Shown: positions 32,787 through 40,253 of the stretch, piece after piece
Numbering within the stretch: the first letter of the stretch is position 1
How the letters are laid out: every line of letters starts with the position of its first letter
From: Domibacillus tundrae
Lineage (GTDB): Bacteria; Bacillota; Bacilli; Bacillales; Domibacillaceae
NCBI RefSeq assembly: GCF_000970675.1
Contig: NZ_LAJA01000005.1
Span: 1-64,000, forward strand
Direction: 5' to 3'
Length of the DNA: 64,000 nucleotides
Made by a program: the position numbers and the translations under genes
The notes under the pieces: model-generated
Seen by the model: the letters and a program-made list of their open reading frames with translations, nothing else
Told to the model about the DNA's origin: nothing
The model's database searches: none

Positions 32787-33010
32787 CAGAGTGTAAACAA
32801 ATAAGTATTTCTTTGCTCTCTACAGTGAAAGGAAGAGGAGAGAGGTTTCGTTTGTTGCTTTTAAACGAGCCAGTCTGAGCTGGTTCATGTGAATGACCTT
32901 ATGCAATAAAAAGGAAACATCCCCTATGCCCTCTGCCCGTGGAAAGCGAAGTCCGGCTGGCTTCACCTATCGGCTCTTTTCAAAAAAGCTGCCGACTTTG
33001 TCGACAGCCT
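32787..33010. other. gene-free stretch with degenerate hairpins
   Basis: No reading frame with an SD is seen. It contains GAGCCAG/CTGGTTC (about 32869-32888), a GTGGAAAGCGAAGTCCGGCT segment (32939-32958) reminiscent of dispersed intergenic repeats of Bacillaceae, and GCTG/CAGC around 32991-33008. Confidence 0.4.
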
Positions 33011-33040
33011 GAAAGAAGCGGCTAATTGGCTGCTTCTTTT
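33011..33040. terminator. intrinsic terminator of the small acidic protein gene
   Basis: AAAGAAGC / GCTTCTTT hairpin with flanking A and T runs, overlapping the end of the minus-strand gene at 33039. Confidence 0.7.
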
Positions 33041-33239
33041 ATTTTGGGTATTTTTTTTCGCTGGATGATGAATCTTTTGTTTTGTGCTTGTCTTTTTCAT
33101 CACGCTGTTCGATTTTTAAATCCTCTAACGGAATGGCATCAACGTTTTGTTCTTCTTCAAATTTGTCATACAAGCTTTCTTTATCTGTATCGATTTGTTC
33201 AGGATTATCCATTTTTCCCTGATCAAGCTTTTTATCCAT
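33039..33239 (-). CDS. small charged hypothetical protein
   Basis: A 66-residue very hydrophilic protein, half of it Asp, Glu and Lys, with no Cys or Trp and a Ser/Lys-rich end (KTKDSSSSEKKYPK). ATG 33239 is preferred with TAGGAGTG upstream; the GTG at 33248 overlaps the SD. It looks intrinsically disordered. No family recognised. Its own terminator supports it as a real gene. Confidence 0.6.
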   Translation of the reverse strand: MDKKLDQGKMDNPEQIDTDKESLYDKFEEEQNVDAIPLEDLKIEQRDEKDKHKTKDSSSSEKKYPK

Positions 33240-33343
33240 ATAAATCACTCCTAAAAAATTGTTTTCTGTACTGTAACCTTATTTTGTCATTGTTAAACAT
33301 CTGAAAAAAATGGATAATAGATAAAAACGAAGAAGGAGCTTTT

Positions 33344-34489
33344 ATGTCGACACAACCAGTCTTTTTATCATCATTACAGCCATTTTTACAGGAATCTTGG
33401 GAGAAAGCGGGCTTTAAACAGGCGATGCCTGTTCAGGAAGAAGCCATTCCATTTTTATTGAACGGACGTGACGTGATCGCGGAATCACCGACAGGAACAG
33501 GTAAAACATTGGCTTACGTTTTACCAATGCTTCAGAAAATAGACCCGAAGCGCAATCAAGTCCAGGCGATTGTGATGGCATCATCACGCGAGCTCATTAT
33601 GCAAATTCAAGAAGAAATCCGCACATTTGGCGGGGGTATCATTACATCTGCGGGCATGATCGGCGGCGCAAATATTAAACGCCAGACGGACCGGCTGAAA
33701 AAGCCGCCGCACATCATTTGTGGAACGCCGGGACGGCTGCTTGAACTTATTCAAATGAAAAAATTGAAAATGCATGAAGTAAAATTAATCGTGCTCGATG
33801 AAGGAGACGAATTGTTTAGAACGGCTCTTTTAGAACCGGTTCAATCGATTATTAAAGCAACGCAAAAAGACCGGCAGCTCGCACTTTTTTCGGCAACGCT
33901 TCCCGCTGCCGCAGAGCTAAAAGCGAAAGAGCTCATGAATGATCCGGAAATAATTCAAATTAAAAAAGAAAGCATGCCGCAGGAAGGGACGGTCCGTCAT
34001 CTTTACTTCACGTGCGAATGGAAAGAAAAGCAGCAAATGATTGAAAAAGTGATGCGCACCTTTGAACCGGAGCGCATGCTTGCATTTATTAAAGATATTA
34101 CCGATGTAAACGTTATGTCGGAGAAGCTATCATTTAAAGGGGTAAAAAACGGTGTTTTGCATAGTGAACTCCGTAAAGAAGAACGTCTGAAAGCAATTCG
34201 TGATTTCCGAAGTGGAAAAGCACCATTGCTGTTTGCGACAGATGTAGCTGCGCGGGGGCTTGATGTTAAAGGATTAACACATGTGCTTCACTTTGAAGCG
34301 CCGCACAATTTACGCGAGTACACACACCGCTCCGGCAGAACTGGACGTGCTGGCGGAGACGGAACCGTGATTACCCTTATTACGAGTGAATTTCAAGAAA
34401 AAGAACTGAAAAAAATTGCCCGCCAAATGGGCGTAGAACTCGAGAAATATGAATTTTTCAAGGGAAAAGCATTTCCGGTGAATAAATAA
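33344..34489 (+). CDS. DEAD-box RNA helicase, YfmL type
   Basis: A 381-residue helicase of two RecA-like domains. Motifs: Q motif (FKQAMPVQEEAIP), I ESPTGTGKTLAY, Ia SSREL, Ib GTPGRLLELI, II as LDEGDELF (DEGD instead of DEAD), III FSATLP, V DVAARGLDV and VI HRSGRTGRAG. Size and lack of a C-terminal RNA-binding extension match B. subtilis YfmL, which has a role in ribosome assembly at low temperature. SD GAAGGAG precedes the ATG. Confidence 0.88.
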   Translation: MSTQPVFLSSLQPFLQESWEKAGFKQAMPVQEEAIPFLLNGRDVIAESPTGTGKTLAYVLPMLQKIDPKRNQVQAIVMASSRELIMQIQEEIRTFGGGIITSAGMIGGANIKRQTDRLKKPPHIICGTPGRLLELIQMKKLKMHEVKLIVLDEGDELFRTALLEPVQSIIKATQKDRQLALFSATLPAAAELKAKELMNDPEIIQIKKESMPQEGTVRHLYFTCEWKEKQQMIEKVMRTFEPERMLAFIKDITDVNVMSEKLSFKGVKNGVLHSELRKEERLKAIRDFRSGKAPLLFATDVAARGLDVKGLTHVLHFEAPHNLREYTHRSGRTGRAGGDGTVITLITSEFQEKELKKIARQMGVELEKYEFFKGKAFPVNK

Positions 34490-34491
34490 GC

Positions 34492-34527
34492 AAAAAGGAG
34501 ACAGCAGTCATGCCGTCTCCTTTTTTT
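34492..34527. terminator. bidirectional terminator
   Basis: AAAAAGGAGAC / GTCTCCTTTTTTT with a 10-12 base loop between convergent genes. Confidence 0.85.
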
Positions 34528-35192
34528 CATATAAACAATTCCAATCGGTATGAAGCTTTTGATTCAAGCAAAGGCCCGGTTTTGATCGGAATCGGCTCTT
34601 GAAACAACGGACCATTATACACAAACGTATGATATTCACCATTTTCACCCATGGGACAGCAATCTGTTTGGGCGATGTCTTCCGCAAACGACGCGTTAAG
34701 TACCATTCCGAGGTATCGTGGGGCGAGCATATCTTTTCGCACGCGGATGACCATCGCTTTATAACCGGTCAAAATAAATTCTTCTAACATTTGGGCTGCT
34801 TTATCGGGTTCACCGCGCAGGGGAAAGATCGCTTTCAACCCCACAGCCAGGGCTGTATTTTCTCCCCATTCAAAATGGGCGTCTGTGTAAATGTCACCGT
34901 ACGCGATGCCGTCTAGTGAAAAAGATTCCTTCAGCATCTTCAAATCTTGAATAAAGTCTTCAGTATAATGATCGTAACGGCAGCGGATAAAATGAACAGG
35001 AAGACCAAGCGCTTTTCCCTGCGCTTCAATGAGCTCCATTTTTTCATTATGCCCAAATGTCCGTCCTGTTTCGATTGGCGCTGTCGTGATAAGACAGGCA
35101 ACGTCCATTTGCTGTTTTTTCATCTTATGCAAAACCATCATGCAGTCTTTGCCGCCGCTCCACGATAACGCAAATCGTTTTGTTGTTCCCAT
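34527..35192 (-). CDS. Dph6-like ATP pyrophosphatase (ATP_bind_4)
   Basis: A 221-residue adenine-nucleotide alpha-hydrolase-like protein of the diphthine-ammonia-ligase family. The PP-loop is SWSGGKDCMM, and the family end-motif GENGEYHTFVYNGPLF is present. Bacteria have no diphthamide, so the bacterial members have another, unestablished, amidation or thiolation-like substrate. ATG 35192 shares one base with the stop of the ABC-F gene (TAATG) and has GAAGG upstream; the two are translationally coupled. Confidence 0.82.
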   Translation of the reverse strand: MGTTKRFALSWSGGKDCMMVLHKMKKQQMDVACLITTAPIETGRTFGHNEKMELIEAQGKALGLPVHFIRCRYDHYTEDFIQDLKMLKESFSLDGIAYGDIYTDAHFEWGENTALAVGLKAIFPLRGEPDKAAQMLEEFILTGYKAMVIRVRKDMLAPRYLGMVLNASFAEDIAQTDCCPMGENGEYHTFVYNGPLFQEPIPIKTGPLLESKASYRLELFI

Positions 35193-36748
35193 TAAAAGAC
35201 CTTCGTTGTCCACGATTCGCCGTTCCAAATGCCTGTCACAATGTCCTGGTAAAATTCAGGTTCATGGGAAATAAGCAAAACGCTGCCTTTATAGTCTTTT
35301 AGAGCACGCTTTAGTTCGTCTTTCGCATCGACATCCAAATGGTTCGTCGGCTCATCGAGTACGAGAATATTGGATTCCTGATTAATCAATTTGCACAGGC
35401 GGACTTTGGCTTTTTCGCCGCCGCTTAAGACAGATACTTTGCTTTCGATATGTTTCGTTGTTAAGCCGCATTTTGCAAGCGCCGCCCGAATTTCATACTG
35501 CGTAAAAGACGGAAATTCAGTCCACATTTCTTCAATGCATGTATTTTTATTATTGACTTTTATTTCCTGCTGGAAGTAGCCGATCAACAAATTTTCACCG
35601 CGCTCAACGATGCCGGAAACAGGCTTGATTTCGCCGAGCAGGCTTTTCAGCAATGTTGTTTTCCCGATGCCGTTTGCGCCGGTCAAGGCAATTTTTTGTC
35701 CGCGTTCCATCTGTAAGTTTAATGGACGTGATAGCGGCTCATCGTACCCAATAACAAGATCACGTGCTTCAAAAATAAGCTTGCTTGGCGTCCGGCCTTC
35801 TTTAAACCGAAACTCTGGTTTTGGCCGTTCAGATGAAATTTCAATAATATCCATTTTATCGAGCTTTTTTTGGCGGGACATCGCCATATTACTCGTTGAG
35901 GCACGCGCTTTGTTGCGGGCGACGAAATCTTTCAAGCCGGCAATCTCCTGCTGCTGCTTTTTAAAAGCTGCTTCCTGCTGCTGTTTTTTCATTTCGTGTA
36001 CTCTCAAAAATTCATCATACGTACTGGCGTAGCGGGTTAATTCCTGGTTTTCCATATGATAAATTAAAGTGACCACTTCGTTTAAAAAGGGAATATCGTG
36101 TGAAATTAGGACAAAGGCATTTTCATATTCCTTTAAGTAGCGCTTCAGCCATACAATGTGTTGTTCGTCTAAATAGTTTGTCGGCTCATCCAAAAGTAAA
36201 ATATCCGGCTTTTCAAGAAGCAGTTTTGCAAGCAATACTTTCGTCCGCTGTCCGCCGCTCAAGTCGTGCACATCGCGCTCAAGGCCAATTTCATCAAGGC
36301 CGAGTCCACGCGCCGTTTCTTCAATTTTGGTATCGAGAATGTAAAAATCGTTGTTCGTTAATAAATCCTGCATTGTTCCAGTTTCTTCAAGAAGCTTTTC
36401 CAGCTCCTCCGGCGTTACATCGGCCATTTGGCCAAACAGTTCATTCATGTTTGTTTCGATATCGAATAAATATTGAAAAGCCGTCCGAAGCACATCACGA
36501 ATCGTCATGCCGGTCTTGAGCACGGCATGCTGGTCCAAGTAGCCGACACGGACATTTTTCGACCATTCCACTTTTCCTTCATCCGGCTGCAGCTGCCCGG
36601 TAATAATATTCATAAAGGTTGACTTGCCTTCACCGTTTGCGCCAATAAGTCCGATATGTTCGCCTTTCAGCAGTCGGAACGAGACGTCGTTAAAAATCAC
36701 GCGGTCGCCAAAGCCGTGGCTCAGGCGGCTTACTGATAAAATACTCAT
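35192..36748 (-). CDS. ABC-F family ATPase
   Basis: A 518-residue soluble protein with two ABC cassettes and no membrane part. Cassette 1: GANGEGKSTF, LSGGQRTKV, DILLLDEPTNYLD; cassette 2 (from about residue 320): GANGIGKTTLL, LSGGEKAKV, ILVLDEPTNHLD. Between them lies the charged linker (residues 240-300, KKQQQEAAFKKQQQEI) that reaches the peptidyl-transferase region in ABC-F translation factors. It is of the YkpA/YbiT type, more likely a ribosome-rescue or housekeeping factor than an antibiotic-resistance protein. SD AAGGAG precedes the ATG. Confidence 0.9.
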   Translation of the reverse strand: MSILSVSRLSHGFGDRVIFNDVSFRLLKGEHIGLIGANGEGKSTFMNIITGQLQPDEGKVEWSKNVRVGYLDQHAVLKTGMTIRDVLRTAFQYLFDIETNMNELFGQMADVTPEELEKLLEETGTMQDLLTNNDFYILDTKIEETARGLGLDEIGLERDVHDLSGGQRTKVLLAKLLLEKPDILLLDEPTNYLDEQHIVWLKRYLKEYENAFVLISHDIPFLNEVVTLIYHMENQELTRYASTYDEFLRVHEMKKQQQEAAFKKQQQEIAGLKDFVARNKARASTSNMAMSRQKKLDKMDIIEISSERPKPEFRFKEGRTPSKLIFEARDLVIGYDEPLSRPLNLQMERGQKIALTGANGIGKTTLLKSLLGEIKPVSGIVERGENLLIGYFQQEIKVNNKNTCIEEMWTEFPSFTQYEIRAALAKCGLTTKHIESKVSVLSGGEKAKVRLCKLINQESNILVLDEPTNHLDVDAKDELKRALKDYKGSVLLISHEPEFYQDIVTGIWNGESWTTKVF

Positions 36749-36875
36749 GTAAGATAAAAACTCCTTGTTCTTTTTTGATCATTATATCATTCCCCTAAAA
36801 AAACGGGGCAAAACTGTTAAACAGGCGGTACTCATTATAGAATAAAGGTATGAAGAAATTCGGGAGGGATTGTGG

Positions 36876-37922
36876 ATGCAGGAAAAGCAGGAAATCAACG
36901 TGATCGGGACGAACCTTCAATGGGACCGAACGAACGGATCATTTCAGTTTGAAGGGGCGGATGTTGTTCTTTTTTGGACAAAAACGGCACTGAAAACATT
37001 CATTGATACAATCGAAGAAGTAACAGGTACGGAACCTGCCCGGATCGTAATGGAAACAGCGGGCTACCGGACAGGGAAAATTGTCAGCGGTTTTTATAAA
37101 GAAATCGGAGAAGAAACAGAAGATGTGCTTGCGTTATTGCCAAATATTTATGCGGCGGCAGGATGGGGAGCGATTGAATTCAAGCAGCTTTGCTTAACGG
37201 AACGCCGCGCCATCTTGTCTATTCGAAACGACTGGGAAAGCAAAGTCGTGCGTGCGCAAGGGAAAGAAAGCCCCGGCACGTTTTTAGGCGGTCATTGGGC
37301 AGGACTGCTCAGCGGCCTGCTTGAAGAAACGATTTGGTATAAAGTAACAGAATATACGTCGACAGAATATACGTCGACAGATGAAGGATCTTATAAAGAA
37401 ATTGAATTATATCCGTCTCCAATGACACCATCAGAAAATGTCCGGGAGCACATTCAGACGCAAGAGCAGCAAACAATTACGCAGCTTGAGGCGATGGTGG
37501 AAAATCGCACAATCGAACTGCGTAAAATGATTCGTGAGTTGTCCTCGCCGGTTATTCCGGTGCTGGACGGTATTCTCGTGACGCCAGTCATGGGCCGGTT
37601 TGATCAGGAACGGTCGGATGATTTTACGGAAAAAGCGCTGCAGGCGATTGTTGATCATAAAGCAAGCATGCTTATTCTGGATGTCACCGGTATTAAAGCG
37701 ATGAACAATTTAATTTTGAGTACGCTTGAAAAAGTGACGCAGTCCGTACAGCTGATCGGAGCTGTCCCGATCATTGCCGGCATTTCACCGGAACTTGGCA
37801 TGGAAATGGCCTCAAAAGGCATTTATTTGAATAATTTAAAATGCTTTGCGACATTAAAGCATGCCATTCATTATGCGATTGCGCTTGAAGGCATACAGAT
37901 TGTGAAAAAGGAAGACAAATAA
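36876..37922 (+). CDS. RsbR-like protein, second paralogue
   Basis: A 348-residue protein with the same architecture as the one at 3667: N-terminal V4R/XylR_N-like domain (FEGADVVLFWTKTALKTFIDTIEEV, AAAGWG), a charged helix and a C-terminal RsbR-type STAS domain (SSPVIPVLDGI, LDVTGI, AGISPELG). The RsbRA Thr171 position is Gln (RFDQERS) and the Thr205 position appears to be Asn. A 15-bp duplication at 37349-37378 repeats TEYTS in the domain linker. ATG 36876 has GGAGGG upstream; the TTG at 36870 is too close to it. Likely a stressosome or related scaffold component. Confidence 0.7.
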   Translation: MQEKQEINVIGTNLQWDRTNGSFQFEGADVVLFWTKTALKTFIDTIEEVTGTEPARIVMETAGYRTGKIVSGFYKEIGEETEDVLALLPNIYAAAGWGAIEFKQLCLTERRAILSIRNDWESKVVRAQGKESPGTFLGGHWAGLLSGLLEETIWYKVTEYTSTEYTSTDEGSYKEIELYPSPMTPSENVREHIQTQEQQTITQLEAMVENRTIELRKMIRELSSPVIPVLDGILVTPVMGRFDQERSDDFTEKALQAIVDHKASMLILDVTGIKAMNNLILSTLEKVTQSVQLIGAVPIIAGISPELGMEMASKGIYLNNLKCFATLKHAIHYAIALEGIQIVKKEDK

Positions 37923-37944
37923 TTTCATAAAATTTAGTGCAATT

Positions 37945-37953
37945 TGGTATGAT
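37945..37953 (+). promoter_or_regulatory. extended -10 promoter of the CNNM/CBS gene
   Basis: TGGTATGAT (TG-n-TATGAT) with a TTCATA at 37924-37929, spacing 18. Transcription would begin near 37960, which excludes the earlier in-frame starts at 37937 and 37949. Confidence 0.5.
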
Positions 37954-38008
37954 AAAAGAAAATACGGGTATAGAAAACAACAACTTTTTTGCCCCAGGAG
38001 GTGAGGGG

Positions 38009-38031
38009 AAAAAGCAGCCAAGCTGCTTTTT
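38009..38031 (+). promoter_or_regulatory. perfect hairpin between SD and start codon
   Basis: AAAAAGCAGC-CAA-GCTGCTTTTT: 10-bp perfect stem, three-base loop, ending in five T. It sits between a strong SD (AGGAGG at 37996-38001) and the probable TTG start at 38039, and could act as an attenuator or as a spacer-shortening fold. Confidence 0.55.
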
Positions 38032-38038
38032 CCACATT

Positions 38039-39364
38039 TTGATAGCTGTCAATTTATTGTTATTTGCTTTACTTATCGTGTTAACTGGTTTTTTCGTTGC
38101 GACGGAATTTGCCATCATTCGTGTGCGCCAGTCACGTATTAATCAGCTCGTTGAAGAAGGAAACAAACGGGCGATTGCAGCACAAAAAGTAACATCTAAT
38201 CTGGATGAATACTTATCCGCCTGCCAGCTTGGAATCACCATTACTGCGCTTGGTCTCGGTTGGCTGGGTGAACCGACAGTCGAGAAAATTTTGCATCCGG
38301 TCTTTGAACGGTTCGAGATTGCCTCATCTGTTTCGAGCATTTTATCATTTGTGATTGCGTTTTCTGTCGTGACATTCCTGCACGTGGTTGTCGGGGAGCT
38401 CGCACCGAAAACGGTCGCTATTCAAAAAGCAGAGTGGGTCACATTAACATTTTCGCCGCTCATTATCATTTTTGATAAAATTATGTATCCGATTATTAAA
38501 GCGCTCAACGGCTCTGCACGTGGGCTTGTCGGACTCTTCGGCTTAAAGCCGGCGTCTGAGCACGAGATGGCCCATTCGGAGGAAGAGCTGCGCATCATTT
38601 TATCCGAAAGTTTCAAGAGCGGAGAAATCAACCAGTCTGAATACAAATATGTTGATCGTATCTTTGAATTTGACGAGCGCGTGGCCAAAGAAATTATGGT
38701 GCCGCGTACCGATATGATTACGTTGTCAAAAGATTTAACGTGGGATGAAATTACATCAATCATTGAAATTGAGAAATACACACGCTATCCGGTTGATGAT
38801 GGGGATAAAGATAATATTCTCGGCATGGTCAACATGAAAGAACTGCTGTCGTATTATTTAAGCCGTGACAGCGACCGGAGCCGCCCGCTTGAAGAATTCG
38901 TCAAGCCGGTGATCCGGGTGATTGAAACGATTCCCATTCATGACCTTCTATTGAAAATGCAAAAAGAACGTATTCATATGGCAGTGTTAATGGACGAGTA
39001 TGGCGGCACGTCCGGACTTGTGACCGTTGAAGACATTTTGGAAGAAATCGTCGGTGAAATTCGAGATGAATTTGATACGGATGAAAAACCAGAAGTTCAA
39101 AAACTCGGCGAGAAGCATTATTTGCTGAATGCCCGCCTGCTTATTTCGGAAGTAAATGACTTGCTTGGCACGGATCTGTCGGATGAAGAAGTCGATACAC
39201 TCGGCGGCTGGGCGCTCACAGAAAACATTGATGTGAAGCTCGGTGATTCGATTGAACAGGATGGCTATGAATTTATTATCCGCGATGCAGAAGGCCATCA
39301 TATTCATGAGATTGAAGTAAAAAAAACGAAGCCGAAAGAAGAAGTGGCAGCTGAGGGTGATTAA
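38039..39364 (+). CDS. CNNM/CBS-domain membrane protein (hemolysin-family, YhdP type)
   Basis: A 441-residue protein with an N-terminal CNNM (DUF21) membrane domain of three to four helices ([55 protein letters not shown]), two CBS domains (about residues 205-330: [37 protein letters not shown]) and a C-terminal CorC/HlyC domain. The family handles magnesium efflux or homeostasis; 'hemolysin' is a historical label. The natural start is a TTG at 38039, matching homologue N-termini; no in-frame ATG exists nearby after the promoter. Confidence 0.85.
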   Translation: MIAVNLLLFALLIVLTGFFVATEFAIIRVRQSRINQLVEEGNKRAIAAQKVTSNLDEYLSACQLGITITALGLGWLGEPTVEKILHPVFERFEIASSVSSILSFVIAFSVVTFLHVVVGELAPKTVAIQKAEWVTLTFSPLIIIFDKIMYPIIKALNGSARGLVGLFGLKPASEHEMAHSEEELRIILSESFKSGEINQSEYKYVDRIFEFDERVAKEIMVPRTDMITLSKDLTWDEITSIIEIEKYTRYPVDDGDKDNILGMVNMKELLSYYLSRDSDRSRPLEEFVKPVIRVIETIPIHDLLLKMQKERIHMAVLMDEYGGTSGLVTVEDILEEIVGEIRDEFDTDEKPEVQKLGEKHYLLNARLLISEVNDLLGTDLSDEEVDTLGGWALTENIDVKLGDSIEQDGYEFIIRDAEGHHIHEIEVKKTKPKEEVAAEGD

Positions 39365-39366
39365 CG

Positions 39367-39400
39367 AAAAGAGTCTGCGGTTTATCGCAGACTCTTTTTT
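39367..39400 (+). terminator. intrinsic terminator
   Basis: AAAAGAGTCTGCG / CGCAGACTCTTTTTT with a six-base loop directly after the CNNM gene. Confidence 0.9.
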
Positions 39401-39560
39401 GAAATTCAAATTGACGCAGCTAAACTACTGATTCATTCAATAAAGTGCTTAGAATTAGCGGCTTCTTCATTGCTGATTGTTTTAAGCTGCCATTTAATCG
39501 TTTTTCTTATGATGTTAATACCCCGTTGGAATATTCTTTCTATTCACTTTTATCATAAGC

Positions 39561-39592
39561 AATGTGAAAGAAGACGTTTTTTCTTTCACATT
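39561..39592. terminator. hairpin in the 39.4-39.6 kb intergenic stretch
   Basis: AATGTGAAAGAA / TTCTTTCACATT, 12-bp stem with an 8-base loop. The surrounding 39401-39604 has no supported gene; a short minus-strand frame (NIIRKTIKWQLKTISNEEAA) lacks a start and SD. Confidence 0.5.
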
Positions 39593-39604
39593 TTAACAGC
39601 GAAA

Positions 39605-39641
39605 AAGCGCCCGCAGCTGATTCATTCAGTTGCGGGCGCTT
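39605..39641 (-). terminator. terminator of the NlpC/P60 gene
   Basis: AAGCGCCCGCA / TGCGGGCGCTT strong stem; on the minus strand it is followed by a T run. Confidence 0.85.
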
Positions 39642-39647
39642 GAAATA

Positions 39648-40097
39648 TTAATCTAGTGTTTTAGAGCCGATATAACGTTTGCTCCAATAGGAATTGGATG
39701 TTTTATCAATTGTTACGCCTTTAGAAGAAGACGCGTGGATAAATTGATTATCACCAAGGTAGATGCCGACGTGTGAAGCACCTTTTTTATATGTTGTAAA
39801 GAACATTAAGTCGCCTGGCTCCATATTTGCTTTCGAAACGGCTTGTCCTTTTTTATACATTTCAGCAGCAGTACGGGGAAGTGAGTAGCCTGTTTGCTTA
39901 TGGGCATATTGGATAAAGCCCGAGCAATCAAACCCTGCTGGTGTTGTGCCGCCAAATTTATAAGGTGTGCTAATATGTTCTTTTGCTTCCGCAATCGCTG
40001 CATCTGCGGAGTAAGCTGCTTTTGTTTCTTGTGCCGGCAACAGTCCGCCGAACATCATGAAACAAATACTGAAAATCATAAATAATCCTTTTTTCAA
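39648..40097 (-). CDS. small secreted NlpC/P60 (C40) peptidase
   Basis: A 149-residue secreted peptidoglycan endopeptidase consisting of a signal peptide (residues 1-28, cleavage near ETKAAYS) and a bare NlpC/P60 domain. The catalytic Cys is in FDCSGFIQYAH, the His in GASHVGIYLG and the third residue in FIHASSSKGV. No LysM or SH3 wall-binding part, unlike LytE/LytF. The start is a TTG with GGAGGG nine bases upstream. Likely cuts D-Glu-mDAP cross-peptides. Confidence 0.88.
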   Translation of the reverse strand: MKKGLFMIFSICFMMFGGLLPAQETKAAYSADAAIAEAKEHISTPYKFGGTTPAGFDCSGFIQYAHKQTGYSLPRTAAEMYKKGQAVSKANMEPGDLMFFTTYKKGASHVGIYLGDNQFIHASSSKGVTIDKTSNSYWSKRYIGSKTLD

Positions 40098-40221
40098 TGT
40101 AGTCCCTCCGGTCTGCTTTACCGCTTCTAAACGGGTTGTATATATGAACTTATATAAATATATCAGAAAATTTGGGTTATTGAGTTACAGTTCCATGTGT
40201 TTCACATTACAGTTTCATGAC

Positions 40222-40251
40222 AAAAACCGCCCGGGGACATCCCGGACGGTT
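40222..40251 (-). terminator. terminator of the GDYXXLXY gene
   Basis: On the minus strand AACCGTCCGGG-ATGT-CCCCGGGCGGTTTTT just after the stop at 40254. Confidence 0.8.
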
Positions 40252-40253
40252 CA

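Noticed and set aside
39403-39560. Minus-strand short frame (about 35 codons)
   Set aside because: No start codon or SD at the right place and no family resemblance.
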